Of a stretch of DNA of 64,000 nt, positions 34,588-42,319 are shown one piece after another; position 1 is the first letter of the stretch, and every line of letters starts with the position of its first letter. Both the position numbers and the translations under genes were made by a program. Where the stretch lies: positions 1 to 64,000 of the forward strand of contig NZ_AKIY01000322.1 in assembly GCF_000282615.1 (NCBI RefSeq), written 5' to 3'. Under the pieces are notes generated by a model that saw only the letters and a list, made by a program, of their open reading frames with translations, searched no databases and had not been told where the DNA came from. The DNA comes from Bradyrhizobium sp. YR681. GTDB taxonomy: Bacteria; Pseudomonadota; Alphaproteobacteria; Rhizobiales; Xanthobacteraceae.

Positions 34588-34947
34588 ATGTCTCGCCTTG
34601 TGTGTCTATTCGTTGCTGTCATCCTGTCGCTGCTGCCGGCCACCGCACCAGCGGAGCCCATCAAGAAGCGCCCCGCGCCGGTCTGGCGAGGCTACGGCTT
34701 TCTGCCCGGCTATCGTCAGCCGCTGAGCAACAGCATTCCGCTCTACAAGCAAAAGGAAGCGATGCGCCGCATGTCGCGCAGCGATCGCCGCCATTGGTAC
34801 ATCGATCCGGTTCCCCAATATTACGGCTGGGATGGCGAATGGCGCTATTTCGGCCGTCCCGGCTTCGGCGGCGACCGCTACAATGGCGGCAGCTTCGGCC
34901 CGTGCTGGACGCGGACGCCGATCGGACCGATCTGGAATTGCGGGTGA
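34588..34947 (+). CDS. Small secreted aromatic-rich protein (119 aa)
   Basis: The protein has a signal peptide (MSRLVCLFVAVILSLLPATAPA) and a mature part rich in Tyr, Trp, Arg and Gly (YYGWDGEWRYFGRPGFGGDRYNGG), with two cysteines near the end. It has no family I recognise. It is likely periplasmic or surface-located. Confidence 0.65.
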   Translation: MSRLVCLFVAVILSLLPATAPAEPIKKRPAPVWRGYGFLPGYRQPLSNSIPLYKQKEAMRRMSRSDRRHWYIDPVPQYYGWDGEWRYFGRPGFGGDRYNGGSFGPCWTRTPIGPIWNCG

Positions 34948-34966
34948 CCGGTGTACTGCGTCGCGG

Positions 34967-35320
34967 CTAGGGGAACCTGCGGACAACCTCGATCGGCCCG
35001 GCGATTGCGGCATTGAACGCATCGAGGTCCTCGGCCGGAATCCAGTACTCCAGATGTGAGCGCCCGCCGGCCTCCTGCACGTCGTACTTCGCAATGAAGT
35101 CGCGCTTGACCTCGAAGCGCGTCACGAAGCCCGCGCCACTCGCCGGGACATTCCAGTCGCGCGCGATCTTGATGGCGTAGTCCTCGGTCAGCACCGGATA
35201 GAAGATCGGCTGGTCAGGCAGACGCGGCGGAAACGCGCGCATGCCGGATTGCTGGATCAGCTCCAGCTCCTTCGGTCCGACGGGGCGCCAGAGGGTGAGG
35301 GTGTCTTCGGTGGGGGACAT
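34967..35320 (-). CDS. Conserved hypothetical protein (117 aa)
   Basis: The protein starts with TLTLWRPVGPKELELIQQSG and includes PPRLPDQPIFYPVLTEDYAI and an arginine/aspartate-rich body. Related alphaproteobacterial proteins carry the database label ADP-ribosylation/crystallin J1, but no catalytic motif is evident. It ends 10 bases before the start of the next gene on the minus strand and may form a pair with it. Confidence 0.7.
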   Translation of the reverse strand: MSPTEDTLTLWRPVGPKELELIQQSGMRAFPPRLPDQPIFYPVLTEDYAIKIARDWNVPASGAGFVTRFEVKRDFIAKYDVQEAGGRSHLEYWIPAEDLDAFNAAIAGPIEVVRRFP

Positions 35321-35330
35321 GGTTGCCCCC

Positions 35331-36758
35331 TTACGAGAAGAACGCGATCTTCTCGGCCTGCGTCATGCGGCGGATCGGCGCGAGCGGGTCGTTGGCGGCC
35401 GCGCGGGGCATCTGCAACATGCCGCTGGCGAGGATGCTGGCGCCGAGCGAGGGCTCGGGCATGGACGCGGGCAAGGGAGACGGCATCGGCAGCGTCGCGA
35501 CGGGTGCTGCGCCGAAAGATGCCGCGGCGGCCATGGCCGGGGCGGGCTGCTCCATCACTTCGGCCGCGGCCTCTGCGATCGCGTCGGTGAGGCGCGCGAG
35601 CGAGTCCGTCGCGATCGGCGCATCGGCTGCGGGCTCTTCCACGATCGGTGTGACGGCCGGCGCCGGCGTGATCGGCTCGGGAAGCTCTGCAGCAAGCGGC
35701 GCCGCGATCTCCGCGGCCATCGGCTCCGGAACGGACGCCTCGATCTCGACCGGCGCGATGATCTCGTCGAAATCAGGATCGGGCGCGGCCATCTCCAGCG
35801 CGATGGCCTCGAGCACGGCCTCGTCCTCGGCTTGCGCGGCGGCGTCGAGCGAGAACTCGTCGGTGATTTCCCCGAAGGCGGCGGCCTCTGCGGCCGGCTC
35901 TTCAAAAGCGACCTCTTCGACCGCGGCGCTTTCGAGCTCGGGGTGATCGGACGCGATCTCGCTTTCGGCCGCGATCTCCGGCGCGACGGCTGCGTCCATG
36001 GCCTGCTCGGCCATTGCGAACGCCTCGGCGCTGCCGGTTTCCTCAACGGCTGCTTCGGGCTCAGGAGTCGGCGCGATGTCCTGCGGCGCCTCCGTAAAAG
36101 CCACGGGGGCTTCGCTCGCCATCGCGGCGGGCGCGGCCTCGACGGGGGCGGCCTCCGCGACGGGCGGCGGTGTCTCCTGCATCGGAGCAGGCGCGGGAGG
36201 GGCCGCCGCCTGCGGCGTTGCGTCACCGTCGGTCTGGTCGATCCGATCCCTGAGCAGATCGAATGCGGCCTTGAGCTCGACGCGGGGGTCGACTGTGGAA
36301 ATCTGTCCGCAGGCGGCCTCGATCGAGGCGAGCTGCGAATCAATGAGGTCGCAGATTCGCCCGTCGGCGCCGATCTCGCGCCAGCGCCAGGAGATCTCCT
36401 TGATGATGCGCACCCCGCGCGGGATCGCAGCGAGGCTGGCCTCGATCGCCGCGGGATCGAACGCTGCGATCGCGATGGTCTCGGCCTCGCGGACCGCGCG
36501 GCGGATCTCGACCAGCGCTTCGGGCAGGCGGTCCTCGACGACGGGTTGTCTCTGTGCCGCAAGGGTTTCTTCGATTTTCGCGACCGCATCGAGCACCATG
36601 CTCGTATCCGCATTGCGGTTGCGCTTGGCATATTCGCCGAGGAACCAGCGACCGCGCGCGGTCTCCATGAAGGCTTCGCGGATCGCGTCGTAATCCTGCT
36701 CGTTCGGCTCGGCCGCGCGGGCAGACATGGGCGAGAGGGCGAATGCTTCGTTGGCCAT
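35331..36758 (-). CDS. Acidic Ala/Glu/Pro-rich protein of unknown function (475 aa)
   Basis: Residues about 18-75 form a compact segment (DYDAIREAFMETARGRWFLGEYAKRN) that looks folded, followed by a helical region to about 190. Residues 190-420 are low complexity and strongly acidic, with many Ala, Glu and Pro and repeated EEP/AAE patterns, likely disordered. The C-terminus PLAPIRRMTQAEKIAFFS is again ordered and basic. No signal peptide or membrane segment is seen. The function is unknown; a scaffold role is a guess. Confidence 0.75.
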   Translation of the reverse strand: MANEAFALSPMSARAAEPNEQDYDAIREAFMETARGRWFLGEYAKRNRNADTSMVLDAVAKIEETLAAQRQPVVEDRLPEALVEIRRAVREAETIAIAAFDPAAIEASLAAIPRGVRIIKEISWRWREIGADGRICDLIDSQLASIEAACGQISTVDPRVELKAAFDLLRDRIDQTDGDATPQAAAPPAPAPMQETPPPVAEAAPVEAAPAAMASEAPVAFTEAPQDIAPTPEPEAAVEETGSAEAFAMAEQAMDAAVAPEIAAESEIASDHPELESAAVEEVAFEEPAAEAAAFGEITDEFSLDAAAQAEDEAVLEAIALEMAAPDPDFDEIIAPVEIEASVPEPMAAEIAAPLAAELPEPITPAPAVTPIVEEPAADAPIATDSLARLTDAIAEAAAEVMEQPAPAMAAAASFGAAPVATLPMPSPLPASMPEPSLGASILASGMLQMPRAAANDPLAPIRRMTQAEKIAFFS

Positions 36759-36833
36759 GACAATCTCGTCGCGCAAATCAGTGCGCGTTAGAGTAACGAT
36801 CACCACGATATCGACCGAATCGCAATTGGTTTG

Positions 36834-38030
36834 ATGGCAGGCGAATCACAAATCCCCATCGCGGCAACCGAGAAGCGGCGATTCGCCGTGAGTCTCGCGC
36901 TGTTCTACTCGGCCGTGTTCGCGGTGTCGGGCACGCATCTGCCGTTCTTCCCGGTCTGGCTGAAGGCGATCGGCATCGACGCAAGCTGGATCGGTCTCAT
37001 CAACGCGCTGCCGGCGATCACGCGCTTCACCACGCTGCCGCAGGTCACCGCCTTTGCCGAAAAGCGACAGGCCATCCGCGCCGCCATGATGCTGTCGGTG
37101 CTGGCCACCGCAATCGGCTTTGCGGCGGTCGGCCTGCAGCACCAGCCGCTGGCGCTGTTCCTGATCTATGCGGCGACCTGCATGATGTGGACGCCGACGA
37201 CCCCGCTGACGGACGCCTATGCGCTGCGCGGTGTCGCGCGCTACGGGCTCGATTACGGACCCCTGCGGCTGTGGGGCTCGGCGGCGTTCGCCGCCGGCTC
37301 GCTCGCCTGCGGCTATCTAGTCGACCACATCGCGGCGCGCGACCTGATCTGGATCATCGTCGCATGGGCGGTCGTCGCGGTCGCCGCCAGCCTGCTGCTT
37401 CGGCCGCTCGACGACGTCCGGCGGAAGAGGACCGAGACGCATGCCGGCAAGGCGCTCTTGCACGACGGCGGCTTCTGGGCCGTGATCGCCTCGGCCGCGC
37501 TGATCCAGGGCAGCCATGTCGCCTATTACACGTTCTCGGCCATCAACTGGCAGCTCCAGGGCCTCGGCGGCCTGACGATCGCGGTGCTCTGGACGTTGGG
37601 GGTGATCGCGGAGATCGTCGTGTTTGCGCTGTCGCCGCGCTTCTCGCTGCATCCGTCCACGCTGATCGCGATCGGCGGGCTGAGCGCCGTGCTTCGCTGG
37701 ATCGTCACCGCGCACGAGCCGCCGCTCGCACTGCTCGCAATCGTGCAGCTCGGCCACGGCCTCAGCTTCGGCATGACCATGGTCGGCACCATGAGCCTGC
37801 TGGTGCAGCGGGTGCCGTCGCATCAGATCGCGCGGGGGCAGGGCTATTATGCCGCGTGCAACGGCCTGCTGGGCGCGACGACATCGATCGCGTCGGGCGC
37901 GATCTATGCCCGCATCGGTGACAGCCTGTATTACGTGATGGCGGCGATGGCCGCGGCCGGCGCGCTTGTCATCTGGTCGGCACGGCACCGGCTCATCGCT
38001 CATCCCCAGAGCGAAGTTTCAGGCGGATAG
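36834..38030 (+). CDS. MFS transporter (HcaT/PPP-like)
   Basis: The 398-residue protein has twelve hydrophobic segments. SLALFYSAVFAVSGTHLPFFPVWLKAIGIDASWIGLINALPAITRF at the N-terminus is the pattern of the MFS_1-like, 3-phenylpropionate transporter group. The substrate is unknown. A TTG directly precedes the ATG at 36834. The 3' end overlaps the convergent dipeptide epimerase gene by 31 bases, so the two genes share terminal sequence. Confidence 0.85.
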   Translation: MAGESQIPIAATEKRRFAVSLALFYSAVFAVSGTHLPFFPVWLKAIGIDASWIGLINALPAITRFTTLPQVTAFAEKRQAIRAAMMLSVLATAIGFAAVGLQHQPLALFLIYAATCMMWTPTTPLTDAYALRGVARYGLDYGPLRLWGSAAFAAGSLACGYLVDHIAARDLIWIIVAWAVVAVAASLLLRPLDDVRRKRTETHAGKALLHDGGFWAVIASAALIQGSHVAYYTFSAINWQLQGLGGLTIAVLWTLGVIAEIVVFALSPRFSLHPSTLIAIGGLSAVLRWIVTAHEPPLALLAIVQLGHGLSFGMTMVGTMSLLVQRVPSHQIARGQGYYAACNGLLGATTSIASGAIYARIGDSLYYVMAAMAAAGALVIWSARHRLIAHPQSEVSGG

Positions 38031-38995
38031 ACCAGGCTGTCGTCATAGCGCAGGCCGTGATCGCGGTCGCGCGCCAGCAGCAGCGGGCCGTCGAGATCGA
38101 CGAAGCGGGCCTGCGGCGTCACCAGCATCGCAGGCGCCATCGACAGCGAGGTTGCGACCATGCAGCCGATCATGATCTCGAAGCCGAGCGCCTGCGCGGC
38201 GTCCGCCATGGCGAGCGCCTCGGTGAGGCCGCCGGTCTTGTCGAGCTTGATGTTCACGGCGTCGTAGCGCGCGCGGAGTGGTGCCAGCGACTTGCGATCA
38301 TGCACGCTCTCGTCGGCGCAGACCACCAGCGGCCGCTTGATCCGCGCCAGCGCATCGTCCTTCCCGGCCGGCAGCGGCTGCTCCACCAAGGTGACGCCGA
38401 CGGCGTCGCAGGCGGCGAGATTGTGCTCGAGATTGGCCTCGGTCCAGGATTCGTTGGCATCCACGATCAGCTCGGATTCGGGGGCGGCGTTGCGCACCGC
38501 TGCGATGCGGGCATCGTCGCCGTCGCCGCCTAGCTTGATCTTGAGCAGCGGCCGGTGCGCGGCCTTCGCGGTCGCCGCAGCCATGGCCTCGGGGGTGCCG
38601 AGCGAGATCGTGTAGGCCGTGGTGCGCTCGCCCGGGATCGGGCGGTCGAGCAGGTTCCAGGCCCGCAAGCCCGCCGCCTTGGCCTCCAGGTCGATCAGGG
38701 CGCAGTCCAGCGCGTTGCGGGCCGCGCCCGGGGGCATGGCAGCCTGCAGGGCCTGCCGCGTCAGCCCGCCGGCCACGGCCGCCTGCATCGCCTCGATGGC
38801 CGCAAGGGTCGCCTCGGGAGTCTCGCCATAGCGGGGATAGGGGACGCATTCGCCGCGGCCGGTGAGGCCGTTCCGGCTCACTTCGGCCATGACGGTCACG
38901 GCCTCGGTCTTGGCGCCGCGGCTGATGGTGAAACTGCCGGCAATGGGAAAGCGCTCGATTCGCGCCCGAAGTGCCGGAACTTTGCTGGAAGTCAT
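38000..38995 (-). CDS. Dipeptide (L-Ala-D/L-Glu) epimerase, enolase superfamily
   Basis: The 331-residue protein has an N-terminal capping domain (FPIAGSFTISRGAKTEAVTV), RGECVPYPRYGET, then the catalytic lysine segment LLKIKLGG, metal ligands in VDANESW, VEQPLP and CADESV, and the second lysine in VNIKLDKTGG. This residue order is typical of L-Ala-D/L-Glu epimerases that recycle murein peptides. Exact dipeptide preference is not readable. Confidence 0.88.
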   Translation of the reverse strand: MTSSKVPALRARIERFPIAGSFTISRGAKTEAVTVMAEVSRNGLTGRGECVPYPRYGETPEATLAAIEAMQAAVAGGLTRQALQAAMPPGAARNALDCALIDLEAKAAGLRAWNLLDRPIPGERTTAYTISLGTPEAMAAATAKAAHRPLLKIKLGGDGDDARIAAVRNAAPESELIVDANESWTEANLEHNLAACDAVGVTLVEQPLPAGKDDALARIKRPLVVCADESVHDRKSLAPLRARYDAVNIKLDKTGGLTEALAMADAAQALGFEIMIGCMVATSLSMAPAMLVTPQARFVDLDGPLLLARDRDHGLRYDDSLVYPPETSLWG

Positions 38996-39020
38996 TTTGA
39001 ACTCTGGCGAAATCTGAACC

Positions 39021-39038
39021 TGCTAGTTACCTCTAGCA
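39021..39038. promoter_or_regulatory. Inverted repeat between the epimerase gene and mlaE
   Basis: TGCTAG (39021-39026) and CTAGCA (39033-39038) flank six bases in the divergent promoter region. It could be an operator for either side. The binding protein is unknown. Confidence 0.4.
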
Positions 39039-39129
39039 ACTAACGTTAACCAGTTGGGGATACCTTCTCCGGGTAAGGGCGTGTGCGCAACCATCTGATT
39101 TTCTCCGCCCCGGCACGGGAGCGGACCTC

Positions 39130-40263
39130 TTGAGCGGCGATCCAAAGCTGGAACGGATTGCCCAGGGCAATGCGCTGGCCCTCTGCGCCACCGGAACCTG
39201 GACCGCGAGTTTTGCGCCGGTCCTGGAGCGGATCGTGGCGGATGCCGAAAAACTGGCCGGCGGTTCCCAAAGCATCTTCATCGACGTCTCCGAGATCGCC
39301 AAGCTCGACACCTTCGGTGCCTGGCTGATCGAGCGGCTGCGCCGCAGCCTGACCCAGGGTGCCGTCGAGGCGCAGATCGCGGGCCTCTCCGCCAATTATT
39401 CGAGCCTCGTGGACGAGGTCCGCCGGGTCAGGGCGAACGCCGTGGTCGACCGCAGCCCGATCACCATCACCGGCATGCTCGAGCAGATCGGCCGCGCCGT
39501 GGCGGGTGTGGCGGCCACGGTTGCGGGCCTCGTCGACATGCTGGGCGCGGTGCTCGCGGCGGGCGCGCGCACCCTGATCCATCCTCGCTCGTTCCGCCTG
39601 ACCTCGACCGTGCACCACATGGAGCAGGTCTGCTGGCGCGCGGTGCCGATCGTGGTGCTAATCACGTTCCTGATCGGTTGCATCATCGCCCAGCAGGGCA
39701 TTTTCCATTTCCGCCGCTTCGGCGCCGACCTTTTCGTCGTCGATATGCTCGGCGTGCTGGTCTTGCGCGAGATCGGCGTGCTGCTGGTCGCGATCATGGT
39801 CGCGGGCCGTTCGGGCAGCGCCTACACTGCCGAGCTTGGCTCGATGAAGATGCGCGAGGAGATCGACGCGCTGCGCACCATGGGGTTCGACCCGATCGAG
39901 GTGCTGGTGCTGCCGCGCATGCTCGCACTGGTGCTGGCGCTGCCGATCCTCGCTTTCCTCGGCGCGATGGCCGCGCTCTATGGCGGCGGTCTTGTCGCCT
40001 GGCTGTATGGCGGCGTTCAGCCAGAGGCTTTCCTGTTGCGGTTGCGCGACGCCATCTCGATCGATCATTTCATCGTCGGCATCGTCAAGGCGCCGGTGAT
40101 GGCCGCCGTGATCGGCATCGTCGCCTGCGTCGAGGGCCTCGCCGTGCAGGGCAGCGCGGAGTCGCTCGGGCAGCACACGACGTCGTCCGTCGTGAAAGGC
40201 ATCTTCTTCGTTATCGTCATGGACGGCGTGTTCGCCATCTTCTTCGCCGCGATCGGGATGTGA
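39130..40263 (+). CDS. mlaE: ABC transporter permease MlaE with N-terminal STAS domain
   Basis: The 377-residue protein starts with TTG at 39130, with GGGAG 8 bases upstream. Residues 1-110 are a STAS domain (IDVSEIAKLDTFGAWLIERL), the role of MlaB in other bacteria. Residues 140-377 are the MlaE permease (GIFHFRRFGADLFVVDMLGVLVLREIGVLLVAIMVAGRSGSAYTAELGSMK). With MlaF and MlaD it moves phospholipid between the inner membrane and periplasm. No mlaC follows. It is first in an mlaEFD operon. Confidence 0.92.
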   Translation: MSGDPKLERIAQGNALALCATGTWTASFAPVLERIVADAEKLAGGSQSIFIDVSEIAKLDTFGAWLIERLRRSLTQGAVEAQIAGLSANYSSLVDEVRRVRANAVVDRSPITITGMLEQIGRAVAGVAATVAGLVDMLGAVLAAGARTLIHPRSFRLTSTVHHMEQVCWRAVPIVVLITFLIGCIIAQQGIFHFRRFGADLFVVDMLGVLVLREIGVLLVAIMVAGRSGSAYTAELGSMKMREEIDALRTMGFDPIEVLVLPRMLALVLALPILAFLGAMAALYGGGLVAWLYGGVQPEAFLLRLRDAISIDHFIVGIVKAPVMAAVIGIVACVEGLAVQGSAESLGQHTTSSVVKGIFFVIVMDGVFAIFFAAIGM

Positions 40264-40265
40264 CG

Positions 40266-41048
40266 ATGGCAGGCGAAATCCAGAACGTGGTCCAGGACCC
40301 CATCATCCGCGTCCGCGACATCACCGTGCAGTTCGGCACGACGCGCGTGCTCGACGGGCTCAACCTCGACGTCGAGCGCGGCGAGATTCTGGGCTTTGTC
40401 GGCCCGTCGGGCGCGGGCAAGTCGGTGCTGACGCGCACCATCATTGGCCTTGTGCCGAAGGTCGCAGGCTCCATCGAGGTGTTCGGCGTCGACCTCGATT
40501 CCTCCAGCACGTCGCAGCGCCGCAATGTCGAGCGGCGCTGGGGCGTGCTGTTTCAGCAGGGAGCGCTGTTCTCCTCGCTCACCGTGCGGCAGAACATCCA
40601 GTTTCCGATGCGCGAATACTTGCGCGTCTCGCAGCGCCTGATGGACGAGATCACCATGGCCAAGCTCGCCATGGTCGGCCTCAAGCCTGAAGTCGCCGAG
40701 CGTTTCCCCTCGGAGCTCTCGGGTGGCATGATCAAGCGTGTCGCGCTGGCGCGCGCGCTGTCGCTCGATCCGGACCTCGTGTTCCTGGACGAGCCGACCT
40801 CTGGCCTCGACCCGATCGGCGCCGGCGATTTCGACGAGCTGGTCCGGACGCTGCAGCGTACTTTGGGGCTGACCGTTTTCATGGTAACGCACGATCTCGA
40901 CAGCCTTTACACAGCATGTGACCGCATCGCCGTTTTAGGGAACGGTAAGATCATTGCGGCAGGGTCGATCGCCGACATGCAGGCCTCGCAGCATCCCTGG
41001 CTGAGGCAATATTTCCATGGCAAGCGCGCTCGCGCGGTGATGGGCTGA
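40266..41048 (+). CDS. mlaF: ABC transporter ATP-binding protein MlaF
   Basis: The 260-residue protein has Walker A GPSGAGKS at 46-53, the signature LSGGM within FPSELSGGMIKRVALARAL, Walker B LVFLDEPTSGLDP and the switch histidine in FMVTHDLD. It powers the MlaE permease. It starts 2 bases after the mlaE stop, so the two are coupled. Confidence 0.93.
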   Translation: MAGEIQNVVQDPIIRVRDITVQFGTTRVLDGLNLDVERGEILGFVGPSGAGKSVLTRTIIGLVPKVAGSIEVFGVDLDSSSTSQRRNVERRWGVLFQQGALFSSLTVRQNIQFPMREYLRVSQRLMDEITMAKLAMVGLKPEVAERFPSELSGGMIKRVALARALSLDPDLVFLDEPTSGLDPIGAGDFDELVRTLQRTLGLTVFMVTHDLDSLYTACDRIAVLGNGKIIAAGSIADMQASQHPWLRQYFHGKRARAVMG

Positions 41049-41063
41049 GTGCCGGAGTAATCG

Positions 41064-41942
41064 ATGGAAACGCGGGCAAATTACGTACTGATCGGATCGT
41101 TCACGCTGGCGGTGATCGCGGCTGCGATCGGCTTCGTGCTCTGGTTCCAGTCGCTGCACACCACCAAGCAGCGCAGCCCGTTGCGTGTCGTGTTCGAGGG
41201 CCCGGCGGCGGGCCTGCGCAACGGCGGCAGCGTCAATTTCAACGGTATCCGGGTGGGCGAGGTGGTCTCGGTGAAGCTGGATAACCCGCGGCGGGTTGTC
41301 GCACTCGCCATGGTCGAGAACAACGCCCCGATCCGCAAGGACACCCTGGTTGGCCTCGAATTCCAGGGCCTGACCGGCGTCGCCGCGATCTCGCTCAAGG
41401 GTGGCGAGGAGGCAGCTCCGCCGCCGCCGCTCGACGAGGACGGCATCCCGACGCTGACGGCCGATCCCAACAAGCTCCAGGACGTCACCGAAGCGATCCG
41501 CGGCACGCTCCAGAACATCAACAAGATCGTCGCCGACAATCAGGAATCGGTGAAGAACTCGCTGAAGAACCTCGAAACCTTCACCAATTCGCTGGCGCGC
41601 AACTCCGAGAAGATCGACGGCGTGATGGCCAAGGTCGACGGCGTCATGCTCAAGGCCGACAGCCTCATGCTCGGTCTCAACACGCTCGCCGGCGGCAAGG
41701 ACGGCGGCGAGCTGTTCCAGGCGGTGAAGTCGATCCGCGAGCTCGCCGACGACTTCGACAAGCGCTCCGGCGCGTTGATGAGCGATGGCCGCCGCACCCT
41801 CGGCGACATCAGCCGCGCCGTGAACAATTTCGACCGCAACCCCACCCGCGTCCTGTTCGGCGCCAGCAACAGCGCGCCTGCCGCCGCTCCGCCGCCTGCC
41901 GAACCGCCGAAGCCGGCAGCGACCGAGCGTCGGCGGCAGTAG
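41064..41942 (+). CDS. mlaD: MCE-domain lipid-binding protein MlaD
   Basis: The 292-residue protein has one N-terminal membrane anchor (about 8-28) and a periplasmic MCE domain (about 38-118: LRVVFEGPAAGLRNGGSVNFNGIRVGEVVSV). A long helical region (about 140-260) and a Pro/Ala-rich C-terminus follow. In E. coli MlaD forms a hexameric ring that binds lipid; the longer C-terminal helix here resembles that of other alphaproteobacterial members. It ends the mlaEFD operon. Confidence 0.9.
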   Translation: METRANYVLIGSFTLAVIAAAIGFVLWFQSLHTTKQRSPLRVVFEGPAAGLRNGGSVNFNGIRVGEVVSVKLDNPRRVVALAMVENNAPIRKDTLVGLEFQGLTGVAAISLKGGEEAAPPPPLDEDGIPTLTADPNKLQDVTEAIRGTLQNINKIVADNQESVKNSLKNLETFTNSLARNSEKIDGVMAKVDGVMLKADSLMLGLNTLAGGKDGGELFQAVKSIRELADDFDKRSGALMSDGRRTLGDISRAVNNFDRNPTRVLFGASNSAPAAAPPPAEPPKPAATERRRQ

Positions 41943-41968
41943 GCGTCTAGTCCGCGAACCTCTCCACT

Positions 41969-42055
41969 CGTCATTGCGAGGAGCTCTTGCGACGAAGCAG
42001 TCCGGACTGCTTCCTCGGAGGCAGCCTGGATTGCTTCGCTTCGCTCGCAATGACG
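41969..42055. repeat. Intergenic inverted repeat with 12-bp ends
   Basis: CGTCATTGCGAG (41969-41980) and CTCGCAATGACG (42044-42055) bound an 87-bp element. The sequence type (GTCATTGCGAGCGAAGC-like) is dispersed in Bradyrhizobium genomes. Confidence 0.8.
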
Positions 42056-42083
42056 GTGGCAACGTCCGGTCTCATTCTCAATC

Positions 42084-42212
42084 CGTCATCCTGGGGTGCT
42101 CCCCGTGCGACGCAACGCGGCGCACGGGGAGCCTCGAAGGATGAGCGGCCCAGATGCAGCCGGGCTGTCGCCCTTCGAGGCCTTCGCTTCGCTCCGGCGC
42201 CTCAGGGTGACG
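42084..42212. repeat. 129-bp intergenic repeat with near-matching ends
   Basis: The ends CGTCATCCTGGG and CTCAGGGTGACG are near-perfect inverted copies. Inside, GCTCCCCGTGCG (42098-42109) pairs with CGCACGGGGAGC (42121-42132). The size and ends resemble a small non-autonomous mobile element, but no target duplication was verified. Confidence 0.75.
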
Positions 42213-42268
42213 GGATGGATTGGTATTGCGGCTCCTAAGTGTTCGCCGAACGACACCGCCCCAAAACA

Positions 42269-42296
42269 AAAACGGAGGCCGTCAGGCCTCCGTTTT
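42269..42296. terminator. Bidirectional terminator
   Basis: AAAACGGAGGCC (42269-42280) and GGCCTCCGTTTT (42285-42296) form a perfect stem with a GTCA loop between mlaD and the convergent giant gene. Confidence 0.9.
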
Positions 42297-42319
42297 CTAG
42301 TCATGTTGCTATCCGCTGC

